From positions 1-64,000 of the IMG/VR virus record IMGVR_UViG_3300009314_000009: a stretch of 64,000 bases of DNA. One strand, 5' to 3'. Numbering within the stretch: the first letter of the stretch is position 1; every line of letters begins with the position of its first letter. The notes beneath the pieces were generated by a model that saw nothing but the letters and a program-made list of their open reading frames with translations, was not told the DNA's origin and did not search any database. Below are positions 6,336-14,791 of the stretch, piece by piece. The DNA comes from a virus. The position numbers and the translations under genes are program-made.

Positions 6336-6884
6336 TCAGTCATAGTAAACATTATCAGCAAAAGGGGGGCAATAGGGCTTATACTTGCAACGGTATTTAT
6401 CCAAAGGTTGTTCTATAGAGGCTTCAAGGGGCTCTTTTGCAACTTCCTGCGTTTTTTTCTGGCAAACATCATTTCCGGTAAATTTGTTAATTACTTTCAC
6501 TATTTCGTTAGTTAAAGTTTCAATAAGGGTTTCTCTTTTAGCAGTATCTATCCCATAACATATATTATCACTGGAGACAAACGGTTGTGGAGGGGGTGTA
6601 GGAAAACCCTTTATTGGGGGGTTTGGTTTTCTATCGGTTTCTGTTACAGCATCTAAGATTGCGCCAGTATAAGTTAATGTCGATTTATCAGGGCCTACAC
6701 CTATTACTTCAGTTCTATTACCGTTTTCAATAGTTACAGTTACAAATTCATCTCCAAAGCCGTGTTCTTTTAGGAAAGCTTTATTGATATCAACAAGGAG
6801 TTCTTCTGTATCTACAGGAGTGTATATGATGATTTCTTTACCGGGGCCTGTTATAGTTGTTTTTTGGAAAAGATCTTTATTCAT
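6336..6884 (-). CDS. hypothetical protein (182 aa)
   Basis: ATG 6884 with AAGGAGT upstream. The N-terminal half is predicted beta-rich (VTVTIENGNRTEVIGVG). A proline-rich linker follows near residue 90, then a helical segment, and the tail contains four Cys (C-x3-Y-x3-Y-C-P-P pattern). No family recognised. The 6133-6290 repeats lie downstream. Confidence 0.6.
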   Translation of the reverse strand: MNKDLFQKTTITGPGKEIIIYTPVDTEELLVDINKAFLKEHGFGDEFVTVTIENGNRTEVIGVGPDKSTLTYTGAILDAVTETDRKPNPPIKGFPTPPPQPFVSSDNICYGIDTAKRETLIETLTNEIVKVINKFTGNDVCQKKTQEVAKEPLEASIEQPLDKYRCKYKPYCPPFADNVYYD

Positions 6885-6894
6885 GATTTACTCC

Positions 6895-7251
6895 TTATAC
6901 AGGATGATGGGCAACAGGCTCTTTTTCAATGAAGCCAGGGTGTTCATGTTTACCAGTAATTCGCAATTTTATTACAAATCTTTCCGGGAAAGACACATAT
7001 AATACACTTCTTGCAGCCCGGTACCCAACAGAAAGTCCTGTATCACCTACGGTTTGGATAGTAGTTTTACCAGTAGTAGCTTTGCCAATAAGTGTTAATA
7101 CATCAAATTTCTTTTCTTCACCGCAAGTAGCTATTCTGAATATAGTGGGCTGGAGTATAGCATTGATTGTTTTTCGCAACCATATTCTTTTGAGAAAAAA
7201 GAAATAAACAGCTAAAGTAAAGTTTTTCCATTGTTTTTTTATTTTATTCAT
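6895..7251 (-). CDS. hypothetical membrane-associated protein (118 aa)
   Basis: Start placed at ATG 7251, which overlaps the preceding stop region. One hydrophobic stretch lies at residues ~11-27, followed by a beta-rich soluble part. A GKATTGKT string fits the Walker A consensus, but no Walker B or NTPase fold is evident in so short a protein, so I do not call an ATPase. It is coupled to the NlpC/P60 gene and may function with it at the envelope. Confidence 0.5.
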   Translation of the reverse strand: MNKIKKQWKNFTLAVYFFFLKRIWLRKTINAILQPTIFRIATCGEEKKFDVLTLIGKATTGKTTIQTVGDTGLSVGYRAARSVLYVSFPERFVIKLRITGKHEHPGFIEKEPVAHHPV

Positions 7252-7687
7252 TGTATAACCTACGGGCTCCACAATATGTCTTGTTCCAATAATTATCCAA
7301 TCGGCTACGGATCACTCCTTTAGTTGAAGAAGCATGAACAAACACATTATTCCCCATGTATATTCCCACGTGGGTTGGTCGTTTATTTTTACAGAAAAAC
7401 ACCAAGTCACCTTGCAACAATTTGTTTTTATTCACTCTTTCGCCCAATTTATTCAGTTCCTTAACAGAATAAGGGAGCACTACACCGTTCATTTGCTCAA
7501 ATACTTTAACAACCAAACCGCTACAATCAATGCCAGCCCGGGTAATTCCTCCATATTCATATGGTGTTCCTAACCAACTGTTTGTTATATATGCAAGTTT
7601 ATTAGATTTTATCCCTACTATAAATAAAACCAATATACACGCAATAATCATGTAGATTCCCAAATATTTTAAATTATTCAGATTCAT
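7244..7687 (-). CDS. membrane-anchored NlpC/P60 cysteine peptidase
   Basis: A 147-aa protein from ATG 7687 (GAGG upstream, overlapping the previous gene by 14 nt). Residues 8-26 form an N-terminal transmembrane/signal-anchor. The NlpC/P60 domain follows, with catalytic Cys55 in DCSGLV, His106 in HVGIYMG and a third polar residue near His118 (FVHAS). The family cleaves peptide stems of peptidoglycan, so this may be an endolysin exported by signal-arrest or a host-wall remodelling enzyme. It is far from the tail genes, favouring a lysis or early envelope role over a virion one (inference). Confidence 0.85.
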   Translation of the reverse strand: MNLNNLKYLGIYMIIACILVLFIVGIKSNKLAYITNSWLGTPYEYGGITRAGIDCSGLVVKVFEQMNGVVLPYSVKELNKLGERVNKNKLLQGDLVFFCKNKRPTHVGIYMGNNVFVHASSTKGVIRSRLDNYWNKTYCGARRLYNE

Positions 7688-8186
7688 TGTTTTCCTCTTG
7701 TTTTTGTAATAATTCTTTGATTTTTTTCTCATACAGTATCTGGTTCATACGCATGAGGTTTAACAGGATTTGATCAGAACATTCTTCCAATTCCCGGCCA
7801 ATACCTTCTTTATTGCGATAAGCTTGTGAAGCTTCCAAAGCTTCATGTTGTATCCAGCGGTACATCTTATCAGCCGGTATATCTAACCAACCGCCTTTAG
7901 CCATGTTCTTAGGGTCTAAAAACCTGTCTTTCACAAAAGGTATAGCCTCAAAGATAAGATTCCAGAGCTCTTCAAAAGTCCTACGGGTGATTGTTTGATT
8001 TTCATCTATTTTAGTTGAAGTTCTCTCGTATCTGTGATGAACAGCCCCACAGGTACAAACTTTTATTGTAACATCAGGTTCTCTGTCATCAAATTTGCAA
8101 GTTCTTTCACAAAAAGCACAGGTAAAAAATAAATGATTTAAACCTGCGCTGACATTTACCCAATCTTTTGTTATTTTATCGCTCAT
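7674..8186 (-). CDS. zinc-ribbon plus MazG-like pyrophosphohydrolase (170 aa)
   Basis: Residues ~23-50 carry C-x2-C-x3-C and C-x-C pairs typical of a zinc ribbon. The C-terminal helical part holds E-A-L-E, a 16-residue gap, then E-C-S-D, matching the MazG-type E-x2-E(12-28)E-x2-D magnesium-binding pattern. The MazG family hydrolyses (d)NTPs to monophosphates; phage versions may clean the nucleotide pool or lower alarmone levels. The ribbon fused to it is unusual. Start overlaps the previous stop (ATGA). Confidence 0.6.
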   Translation of the reverse strand: MSDKITKDWVNVSAGLNHLFFTCAFCERTCKFDDREPDVTIKVCTCGAVHHRYERTSTKIDENQTITRRTFEELWNLIFEAIPFVKDRFLDPKNMAKGGWLDIPADKMYRWIQHEALEASQAYRNKEGIGRELEECSDQILLNLMRMNQILYEKKIKELLQKQEENNESE

Positions 8187-8440
8187 GATAAATCTCCACC
8201 ATATAAATATACTTTTTGTTTGGGATGTAAGGATAAATCTGCTTTACCCAAAGGTACTTGTAACTCCAAATACTCAACAGTAGGATCAACTGTTGGTAAT
8301 TTTTCAAAAATTTCAATTTCAACTTGTGGATTATCTGGAAAATCAGGGTGCCCGGTAAATTCACCACACACATAAAATCTTATTTGTTTAGCTTCGTCAT
8401 CCTGAAATATCCAATAGTTCCAATTTTCCAAGGTAATCAT
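8183..8440 (-). CDS. hypothetical protein (85 aa)
   Basis: Acidic, beta-rich small protein with AAGGT upstream of ATG 8440, overlapping both neighbours by 4 nt. No family recognised. The tight overlaps show it belongs to the same operon as the MmcB-like and MazG-like genes. Confidence 0.55.
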   Translation of the reverse strand: MITLENWNYWIFQDDEAKQIRFYVCGEFTGHPDFPDNPQVEIEIFEKLPTVDPTVEYLELQVPLGKADLSLHPKQKVYLYGGDLS

Positions 8441-8904
8441 TTGGGACCTTCTTTGTATTTGATAATTTTCTCTTTAAGTCCCCACATACGCATAGACCCT
8501 AATCTAGCAACTTTTAGATGTTCCTCCGGTGTTAACTTTTCAGCTTTGTGGTTAGGTACTGGACTTTTCATAGTGCGCACCTGCCCACTCTTACTCACGA
8601 TTATCAAACCAGCTCTTTCCGGAATGTGTTCCAAGGCAAAATCAGCCAAATCGGAGGGCACTGCAAAGTAAAAGTTTTTTATTCGGGGATCGTCATGTGA
8701 ATGTTTCTTTTTACTTTCTGCTAAAAGGTCGCTTTTAGACACTTTTATTTCAATTTCTGTGACATAACCAGCGGAGGATACAACCATTAAATCGCATTCA
8801 TGTATACCCAATCCCCAACTGATATTAGGCACTATGGTATTAGTGCATATATCCATGTAACGGGCAACTCTTACTTCTATTTCAAGTGTCGTTTTATAAT
8901 CCAT
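8437..8904 (-). CDS. MmcB-like PD-(D/E)XK nuclease-fold protein (155 aa)
   Basis: I prefer ATG 8904 over 8919. The core reads H-E-C-D-L-M-V-V, then G-Y-V-T-E-I-E-I-K-V-S-K-S-D-L, then KKKH. That is the Asp and E-x-K triad of PD-(D/E)XK enzymes, in the arrangement of the MmcB/DUF2204-type DNA repair proteins. Such proteins are thought to act on DNA, possibly in repair or as structure-specific nucleases; no substrate can be assigned here. Confidence 0.6.
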   Translation of the reverse strand: MDYKTTLEIEVRVARYMDICTNTIVPNISWGLGIHECDLMVVSSAGYVTEIEIKVSKSDLLAESKKKHSHDDPRIKNFYFAVPSDLADFALEHIPERAGLIIVSKSGQVRTMKSPVPNHKAEKLTPEEHLKVARLGSMRMWGLKEKIIKYKEGPK

Positions 8905-9050
8905 AAGAAACCATTGCAAGCAATGCCTTGTGTGACATCATACTCAAGGCATAGCGTATTATTTTCAGAATACACAAAAGGCTCAATATCATTAAGGGCT
9001 ATTGTCACCAACATAATGAAGAATAGAGTGAATGCGATTGCATTTTTCAC
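8877..9050 (-). CDS. small membrane protein (57 aa), GTG start
   Basis: GTG 9050 preceded by AAGGAG 8 nt upstream and overlapping the previous stop (GCGTGA). Residues 3-19 form a hydrophobic signal-anchor-like helix, then a short polar domain with two Cys. It overlaps the MmcB-like gene start by 28 nt in another frame. Confidence 0.5.
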   Translation of the reverse strand: MKNAIAFTLFFIMLVTIALNDIEPFVYSENNTLCLEYDVTQGIACNGFLWIIKRHLK

Positions 9051-9406
9051 GCAAAATACTCCTTAAATTTGCTTGCAACTTTCGCTCCTAAACCATGTTT
9101 TTTCGAAGGAAGAAAACATTTTTGTTTGGCTATAAAGGGAAAACTTTTGAGATTAGATACATGCTTGCGTCCAGGTTTTATGCAATGGTGATCGACTTTA
9201 AAAAGATCATCATTGGAAACAATTTCCTGTACAAAACCTCTGCAATTCAAGCAACTTCCCGTATCGTTTGTTGGTCTTGGTTTGCTTTTGAGTTTGATTA
9301 CATTTTTCAGTTCATCATCAGAAGGTATGAAACTGTATAATATGGTGAAAATTACACATACTATTAATATAAATCCACCTACATAGGGGGCTATTGCGTT
9401 AATCAT
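9047..9406 (-). CDS. membrane-anchored Cys/His protein (119 aa)
   Basis: Start at ATG 9406 (GAGG 6 nt upstream) rather than the TTG two codons earlier. Residues 7-27 are a single transmembrane helix. The soluble part has C-x2-C and H-H-C groups that could bind zinc. With the next 57-aa membrane protein it forms a small envelope pair; function unknown. Confidence 0.55.
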   Translation of the reverse strand: MINAIAPYVGGFILIVCVIFTILYSFIPSDDELKNVIKLKSKPRPTNDTGSCLNCRGFVQEIVSNDDLFKVDHHCIKPGRKHVSNLKSFPFIAKQKCFLPSKKHGLGAKVASKFKEYFA

Positions 9407-9408
9407 GA

Positions 9409-9693
9409 TCAACCTCTTTTATTTTTATGATTTTCAATTTCAATTGCACGTTCCACAGCTGGGATACATTCTGTTACATCATTTACAGCTGAACCTTTTC
9501 CTCTGATTCCAGCACACAACAGCTTTTTAATCGCATGTTGTACTGGTGGATTAGTCACGTTAAATGCTTCTAAAACACTGTAAACATCCACATTATTTAA
9601 TGTTTTGCCTTCAGTGTTTCTGATGGTTCTCAGGTATTTATTCCCTGATTTTAAACCTTTTTCAACTTTAGGGGTTTTTCTCGTTCTGCTCAT
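9409..9693 (-). CDS. conserved phage small protein (94 aa)
   Basis: Basic N-terminus, then a helical part containing DVYSVLEAFNVTNPPVQHAI and a paired ECIPAVERAIEIE helix. From memory this matches a short conserved phage protein of unknown function commonly found near DNA-packaging or replication genes. Start overlaps the terminase small-subunit stop with AGGAG upstream. Confidence 0.65.
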   Translation of the reverse strand: MSRTRKTPKVEKGLKSGNKYLRTIRNTEGKTLNNVDVYSVLEAFNVTNPPVQHAIKKLLCAGIRGKGSAVNDVTECIPAVERAIEIENHKNKRG

Positions 9694-10574
9694 CTTTTTT
9701 CTCCTGTTAAAGGGTCCCGGCCCTCAGTTATTGCTGTTAATATTTCCATACCTTCTTGTGCTTTTTGCTTAGTTACATTCACATTGTTATTCTGTGTCAT
9801 GTTAATAGACAAGTTGGTATCATGCCACATACCAGCTATTCTACCAAGCAATTCAATAGCTTTTAGTTTATCGGGTAAATGTATTTTATTCTGTTCAGCA
9901 AAGTCACAAATCACTTTACCGTCAATTTTATCAACAGGAAAAACTTTTATTTTTTTCTCTAATTTCTGGATAACACGTCTTTGTCTTTCAGGTATTAGAT
10001 CCCAAGGCAACAAATCACCTTCACTATCATAAAAAGATGTTACATCAGTCAAAATCAAATCTGTCAAATATTCTATACAAATAGGGAGTACTTCACTTTC
10101 AAAAATCTTGATTTGGAGCAAATTTAGCTGGCGAATGGCATTTCTGATTAATTTTGACCTTAACAAAATAGAAGCTTTTGTAAATGCTTCGCGGTCGGGA
10201 GTGTTTGAACCCCCATATACTTTTCTCCAAGAGGCTGTTTTATTGCGCGTACTGTGGAATTCATGAACAAAAGCTCTGTGATTGGGGTCAACCAATTGAT
10301 CAACCAATAAACTATCGGCTCCTTCAGGAATATCTATTGGTTCCAAATCATCAGTAGTCACCGGATTATCAATAATTTCAAAATCCGGGCTGTCCATATC
10401 TTGATTTTGAGCTTTCTGCAATTCCCAATCAATTTTTTTGCCCGGGGGGTTCTTTTCCCACATCCATAATGTTTTTTTCGACACACCGTACTTCTTTGCA
10501 ATCTCTTTTTTAGGCAATAAACCCAATTTAATCTCAGCCAGAGCTTTGAGAATATGTTCTTTTGAATGAGCCAT
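9690..10574 (-). CDS. terminase small subunit-like protein (294 aa)
   Basis: The real start is probably ATG 10574, because upstream codons of the open frame are low-complexity leader. The N-terminus has a helix-turn-helix (EIAKKYGVSKKTLWMWE). Residues ~95-145 have the TerS pattern of a phenylalanine-valine start, N-K-T-A-S-W, a G-G/Y turn and a long LL-R-S-K helix. The C-terminal half includes DKLKAIELLGRIAGM, seen in many small terminase subunits. It would bind packaging sites and recruit the large subunit, which is not in the window. Confidence 0.7.
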   Translation of the reverse strand: MAHSKEHILKALAEIKLGLLPKKEIAKKYGVSKKTLWMWEKNPPGKKIDWELQKAQNQDMDSPDFEIIDNPVTTDDLEPIDIPEGADSLLVDQLVDPNHRAFVHEFHSTRNKTASWRKVYGGSNTPDREAFTKASILLRSKLIRNAIRQLNLLQIKIFESEVLPICIEYLTDLILTDVTSFYDSEGDLLPWDLIPERQRRVIQKLEKKIKVFPVDKIDGKVICDFAEQNKIHLPDKLKAIELLGRIAGMWHDTNLSINMTQNNNVNVTKQKAQEGMEILTAITEGRDPLTGEKR

Positions 10575-10579
10575 ATACA

Positions 10580-10700
10580 ACAATAATTTAAAGGTTACTT
10601 TTAATATATAATTTTTTAGAAAAAGGTAACGTTTTAAGATTAAAAAGGTAATGTTACACACAAAAAAGTTACTAAAAGTAACCCAATTATTGTTGACGAT
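10580..10700 (-). promoter_or_regulatory. leader with repeated GTTACYTTTTT elements
   Basis: The ~135-bp gap upstream of the terminase gene contains, on the minus strand, four or five copies of a G-T/A-A/T-A-C-Y-T-T-T-T type element, including two nearly exact TACCTTTTT. No clear -10 box is seen. The same core recurs in the 15-bp repeats at 17531-17599 and the palindrome at 39003-39021. Confidence 0.45.
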
Positions 10701-10710
10701 TATAGTTGTA

Positions 10711-10899
10711 TTAATTGCCACGTTTTTTGTTCCGCTTTTCATCACTCTCTTTAATTTTGTCTGAGGCCTCTCGGCAATCTTTGAAGAATCTAAGATGTTT
10801 ATTAATCTTACGGGAGCCTTCTGACCGATCTTTAAAAGGTTTTTGTTTACTGTTCATTCTCTGAGTAGCTTTTTGAATTTTATCAATATTTTTTTTCAT
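10711..10899 (-). CDS. small highly charged basic protein (62 aa)
   Basis: AAGGAGTAAATT precedes ATG 10899. Over half the residues are K, R, E, D or N, with no hydrophobic core, so it is probably helical and nucleic-acid binding. Its leader contains the structured element at 10930-11011. Function unknown. Confidence 0.5.
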   Translation of the reverse strand: MKKNIDKIQKATQRMNSKQKPFKDRSEGSRKINKHLRFFKDCREASDKIKESDEKRNKKRGN

Positions 10900-10929
10900 A
10901 ATTTACTCCTTTTTACATCTTAAGAGATA

Positions 10930-11011
10930 CTCAGCCCCATGTCGGTATGGGATAAGGGGGACAGGGGACCGACTACCATTTTGCCACACACAAACAAAAC
11001 GGGGGGCTGAG
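10930..11011 (-). ncRNA. possible structured leader RNA (C-rich, nested stems)
   Basis: Outer perfect 9-bp stem (10930-10938 with 11003-11011) encloses a 5-bp stem (10941-10945 with 10969-10973). The plus strand carries four G-runs at 10948-10950, 10956-10960, 10964-10967 and 11001-11006. In the plus direction the outer stem is followed by TTATTTTTTT. It lies between the stop at 11012 and the 62-aa gene. It could be an RNA leader, a terminator, or a G-quadruplex-forming site. Confidence 0.45.
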
Positions 11012-11329
11012 TTATTTTTTTACCACTGCTATATCTACATAATAACCTTTACACTGGTCCAATCTTACCACTTCGTGATAATTAGCAATTTGAGTTTCAT
11101 AGGTGTCTGTTCCTTCTATTCGGTACATAATCCAATATTTTTCTTCAGCTTTTTTCTCAAACCATTTACAAAATTTAGCTGCTTGAGAACAATCACATTT
11201 CTTGCGATCTCCACCGGAATGAGGACAATTACACCACTCTTTGGCTACTTCTTCTGGATTCCTTCCTGAAAGTCCTGCAATTTGTTTAAATATTTCTATC
11301 TGGAGTGAATTTTTAGTTACCTTGATCAT
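11012..11329 (-). CDS. Cys-rich hypothetical protein (105 aa)
   Basis: The centre has C-x-C, C-x-C and a further Cys over about 22 residues (CNCPHSGGDRKKCDC), resembling a zinc cluster. N-terminal helix and beta-rich C-terminus. GAGGGAATT upstream of ATG 11329, overlapping the preceding gene by 17 nt. No family recognised. Confidence 0.6.
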   Translation of the reverse strand: MIKVTKNSLQIEIFKQIAGLSGRNPEEVAKEWCNCPHSGGDRKKCDCSQAAKFCKWFEKKAEEKYWIMYRIEGTDTYETQIANYHEVVRLDQCKGYYVDIAVVKK

Positions 11330-11525
11330 AATTCCCTCTTTTATTTGTTATATATTCTCTGGCTGCTTCTTCTGTATCAAAACCAATAAAATTATTAGAA
11401 CCATATAAAGTATTATTTATTTTTTTCTTAATTTCCTTTTTTGAAAGTTGTCCTACAAAGCTATAACTAATTGTAGCAAACTGTGGGTTACTTCTTTCTT
11501 TTACGTAAAATTTTGCTCTTGTCAT
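11313..11525 (-). CDS. small basic protein (70 aa)
   Basis: Begins after GGACAGGAGGACAGG, one of the best ribosome binding sites in the window, and sits directly behind a class A promoter, so it is probably strongly expressed. Basic, with a short DTEEAAREYI helix near the C-terminus. Function unknown. Confidence 0.6.
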   Translation of the reverse strand: MTRAKFYVKERSNPQFATISYSFVGQLSKKEIKKKINNTLYGSNNFIGFDTEEAAREYITNKRGNYDQGN

Positions 11526-11543
11526 CCTGTCCTCCTGTCCCTT

Positions 11544-11606
11544 ACTTATAATATAACTAATTAAAATGTTAAAAGGAGATATTTTTTAAAAAAGTTACAC
11601 TTTTTT
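11544..11606 (-). promoter_or_regulatory. class A promoter cassette
   Basis: Minus strand: AAAAAGTGTAAC, then the TTTTTTAAAAAA dyad, ATCTCCTTTT, a 27-bp spacer, then TATTATAAGTAAGG just before the ribosome binding site. Layout is the same as at 5781-5845 and 61615-61671. Confidence 0.6.
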
Positions 11607-11615
11607 GAATTTTTA

Positions 11616-13034
11616 TTAATCTTCAAAACGACCTATCTCAGTTTCATTTAAAAATTTACTGTCAATATACCAAAGTCCTAAACCTAAAGCATGTAAAACC
11701 ACTGCTTCACTTGTGTTTTCAGTTCCGTCATCTCTTTCAATGCCTTCAAATAATTTAACCCGGGAATAGCAAGCAGCTTTCTCTTTCTCTCCCATAGACA
11801 GCATTATCATTTTACCAACGTTAGGGATCTTTTTATAAGAGCCCCCAAGCCCTCCTATGCCAAATTTTTTACCATTATACGCGTCACGATTCCCTTGCGT
11901 AGGTGCGAACACACAAACATCAAGTTCTTGTGCCCAACCAGCTAAATCTACCCATGTTTGTTCCTCATCTTTATTTTCATTACTGTAGCCCCCAGCAGAA
12001 CGGTGTTTCATTACATCGGGGTTGTCTACTATTATAACATCAGGAACAAAATTCAATTCTTTTTCCAACTGTTGAGTTTTAGTTTTAAGCATTGAAACTG
12101 TAGCTGTTCCCCGGGGGAATGTTACTGTTTTGATTCGGCCCCTATTCTGTAAACGAAGGGCATGAGCTCTTTTCTTTATTCTTTCAGAGTCCGTTATCAT
12201 CTGTTCATCTTTGATTTCTATTTCATCATAGTAAATGCTTCCGTCATCTTCAAAATGGGGCAGCTTATAGGTACCTGGTTCTTTCGGCATAGTGTTTATA
12301 CTTTGCCAGGTTCTCCGTGTAAATTGCCTTTTAGCTATTTCTAAATTAAAATAGAGAATGTTTAAACCTAAACTCAAACAAAAAGCCTGTACGAATATAG
12401 CAAACCAACTTTTACCTGCTTTACTTCCAGCAACCAATCCTACAAGATCACCCCGGAGCCACCAACCCAAAATGTATCCAAGGACCCCGGGAAGTTTAAA
12501 CAATCTTTCTTCTTCAAAATTAAATGAATCACTAGTTTCTTCATGATTAATAAAAGGGTCATAAACATCACATTCGGTTTTTTCTACCCTTTTGAACTTA
12601 GTTAAAATTTCCTCAGCATATTTCAAATCTTTATTCTTAACAGCTTTTTTCATTTCTTCATTCATTTCGGAAAAAGCACGCCAATTAAAATAATTAATTA
12701 TGTTTTCTGAATTATGTTGAGTATTATTTACTTTAAAGTTTTCAGAATCCTCATCAATGTTTTCTAACAAAGTCTGTATATTTTTAGCTTCATCTTCATC
12801 AATTTCATCTTTATACTTTACAAATATACTTGTTATGTCTTTACCTGGAGCTTTGCCCGTAGTATCATAGTATTCTATTATCCATTTGAAAAGGTATTCA
12901 GCATATTTGTTACTTGCCAACTCCGGTTTTAATATGGAACGGCAATTGGATAAAAGATTATCATTAACAATTAATTGATAAATGAATAATCTTTCTTCAT
13001 CAAATTGAGAACCATCATCACGTTCTGTTATCAA
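11616..13034 (-). CDS. replicative DNA helicase, DnaB-like
   Basis: A 472-aa SF4 helicase. Residues ~12-95 resemble the DnaB N-terminal helical domain; Walker A is GSKAGKS at ~203-209, Walker B DVIIVDN at ~332-338, and a Q-G-N motif (APTQGNRD) fits the RecA-fold H4 motif. It would unwind the fork with the primase encoded at 15717-16616. The start is TTG 13034, overlapping the upstream TGA and served by GGAGGTGG 8 nt upstream that also encodes the previous protein's last glycines. A class A promoter lies just downstream. Confidence 0.85.
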   Translation of the reverse strand: MITERDDGSQFDEERLFIYQLIVNDNLLSNCRSILKPELASNKYAEYLFKWIIEYYDTTGKAPGKDITSIFVKYKDEIDEDEAKNIQTLLENIDEDSENFKVNNTQHNSENIINYFNWRAFSEMNEEMKKAVKNKDLKYAEEILTKFKRVEKTECDVYDPFINHEETSDSFNFEEERLFKLPGVLGYILGWWLRGDLVGLVAGSKAGKSWFAIFVQAFCLSLGLNILYFNLEIAKRQFTRRTWQSINTMPKEPGTYKLPHFEDDGSIYYDEIEIKDEQMITDSERIKKRAHALRLQNRGRIKTVTFPRGTATVSMLKTKTQQLEKELNFVPDVIIVDNPDVMKHRSAGGYSNENKDEEQTWVDLAGWAQELDVCVFAPTQGNRDAYNGKKFGIGGLGGSYKKIPNVGKMIMLSMGEKEKAACYSRVKLFEGIERDDGTENTSEAVVLHALGLGLWYIDSKFLNETEIGRFED

Positions 13035-14791
13035 AACATACCACCTTCAGGTTTTTGGGGAGCTCCAGCATATTTGTTAAATAAATTTAAAAGCAAATCA
13101 TTATCATCGCTCACTTCTTTCCCTTCTACAATCTGGTCAACCATCTCCCGTTTAATATCCCAGCTTTCCATAATATCCATATCAACGGTACCTGCAGCCG
13201 GTAAGAAAAAAGAACCAACATTGTGTTCTTGTCCAGGCCTTAATAATCTATCTTCAGCCTGATCACTTTCCATAGGACTTCTGCTTATTTCTGTAAAGCA
13301 ACAAGTATCACAAATATGTTGCATACCATCTAAACCAGTTCCACCTGATTGGATGTTGGCATCAAAAAATAAGCATTCAGGGTCCTCTAAAAATCTTTTG
13401 AAAGCTGCCTGTTTTTTCTTATTGGACATACCTCCATAATACATTACACTTTCTTTTTTATAACATTCATGTATGTATTCTACAACGGCCCTATGCCAAC
13501 TAAATATTACTAATTTTTTCCCCGGGTTAATTTCTTTATAATTATCAATCCATTCAATAACAGATTTCTTTTTAACAGCAAAAGCACTACTCATCAAACT
13601 TTTTATAGCGTTTTGTAATTCAAAAGCTTTCGTGCGGTCTATGTCTTTATGTTCTTCTTTCCAAATAGCAATTTCTTTATTCCAAGCAGCCTGATCTATT
13701 TCCATAGGGACTACAACGCGGGTTTTTCCAGGGAGCTCTTTTAACACGTCTGCTTTACGATACCTGATCATTACATTTTTAACGGCTCTGTGTAATGCTT
13801 TCGGATCTTTACAACCAGGTTGCTCGTGTTCCCCATAACCATTAGCTTCAATGTTACAATATTTATCTTGGAATCTTTTAAGTTTTGGAAATCGGTCTTT
13901 ATCCACTAGATGTAAAGGCAACCAAAATTGACTTGGTTTCGTTTTGATAGGTGTTCCCGAAAGAGGTATAAAATTGGGAATTGATTCAGCAATTTCTTTC
14001 AAGGCTTTGCCCCTCATTGATTCTATGTTATTACAGAATTGAATTTCATCCCCAATTGAAGTTTTAAAACCAGCCCGTTTTATAAAATGGAACCAAGAAT
14101 TAGGTTGAACAACTTTTACTTTTTTAGGTTGAAGAACTCCATATTTTTTATGATACTTTGTTTCAGTTTTAGTAAAAGCCAATACATCCCAATTCACTAC
14201 ATAGGAAATGTCTTGTTCAAGTGGGTACCCTTTTTGACCGTCTAATATTTTAACAGGTCTTCCAACCCACTCTTTCCAATATTCTGCCCATTGAAGTTTA
14301 AGGTTAGCAGGGCACATTATAATAGCTGGTTGATGTTCTCTTCGCATGTGGCAAAATAAAGCTGCTATAACAGATTTACCTAAAGCCATATCTAAACCAA
14401 GTATACCACGACCACCGCGCCAAACCAAAAATTGAAGGCATTCATATTGATAATCCCAAGGCTTCAAACCGTTGACCCCGGCTATTTCACCTAAATCTAT
14501 TTGCAACCAGGGTTTGCCTTCAATATTATCATCAAATTCAGGCCCATCACCTTCTATCTCAAAAGCATATAAAGGTGTGTCAATTAATTCACGGTTTTCT
14601 GGTATGTCAGGACATTCCCAAAAATAACCATCTGGATCCCATCTCCATTTTAGATTGGTTCCAGATGGACGTAATTTTTCATTTTTGTTTCTTCTTCTAA
14701 TATCATCAACCATTCCCCCGTCATAAGGAGAAAACAGTTGGAGCATTCCATCAACTTCCCGTGCATATCTGTCATTCAAATCAATCGGCAT
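13031..14791 (-). CDS. SNF2-family helicase/translocase (586 aa)
   Basis: Motif I is LDMALGKS at ~133-140, motif Ia CPANLKLQW at ~160-168, motif II DEIQ at 248-251, motif III PLSGTP near 275, and motifs V/VI TGLDG and QAEDRLLRPGQ in the C-terminal RecA domain. This resembles SMARCAL1/HepA-type annealing or fork-remodelling helicases widespread in large phages. Motif II has Gln in place of the usual His. The C-terminus ends GGMF, a tail shared with three other proteins here. Lies in a cluster with DnaB-like helicase, methyltransferase and primase. Confidence 0.88.
   Translation of the reverse strand: MPIDLNDRYAREVDGMLQLFSPYDGGMVDDIRRRNKNEKLRPSGTNLKWRWDPDGYFWECPDIPENRELIDTPLYAFEIEGDGPEFDDNIEGKPWLQIDLGEIAGVNGLKPWDYQYECLQFLVWRGGRGILGLDMALGKSVIAALFCHMRREHQPAIIMCPANLKLQWAEYWKEWVGRPVKILDGQKGYPLEQDISYVVNWDVLAFTKTETKYHKKYGVLQPKKVKVVQPNSWFHFIKRAGFKTSIGDEIQFCNNIESMRGKALKEIAESIPNFIPLSGTPIKTKPSQFWLPLHLVDKDRFPKLKRFQDKYCNIEANGYGEHEQPGCKDPKALHRAVKNVMIRYRKADVLKELPGKTRVVVPMEIDQAAWNKEIAIWKEEHKDIDRTKAFELQNAIKSLMSSAFAVKKKSVIEWIDNYKEINPGKKLVIFSWHRAVVEYIHECYKKESVMYYGGMSNKKKQAAFKRFLEDPECLFFDANIQSGGTGLDGMQHICDTCCFTEISRSPMESDQAEDRLLRPGQEHNVGSFFLPAAGTVDMDIMESWDIKREMVDQIVEGKEVSDDNDLLLNLFNKYAGAPQKPEGGMF

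Noticed and set aside
6207-6515. 102-codon plus-strand ORF over the repeat array
   Set aside because: It lies antisense to the repeats and to the end of a better minus-strand gene, and lacks a ribosome binding site.
6895-7251. P-loop ATPase from a GKATTGKT match
   Set aside because: The protein is 118 aa, beta-rich with a TM segment, lacks Walker B, and the string matches a very permissive consensus.
8176-8373. 65-codon minus-strand frame overlapping the 85-aa gene
   Set aside because: It is an alternative frame of the 85-aa gene, which has better start context and exact overlaps with both neighbours.
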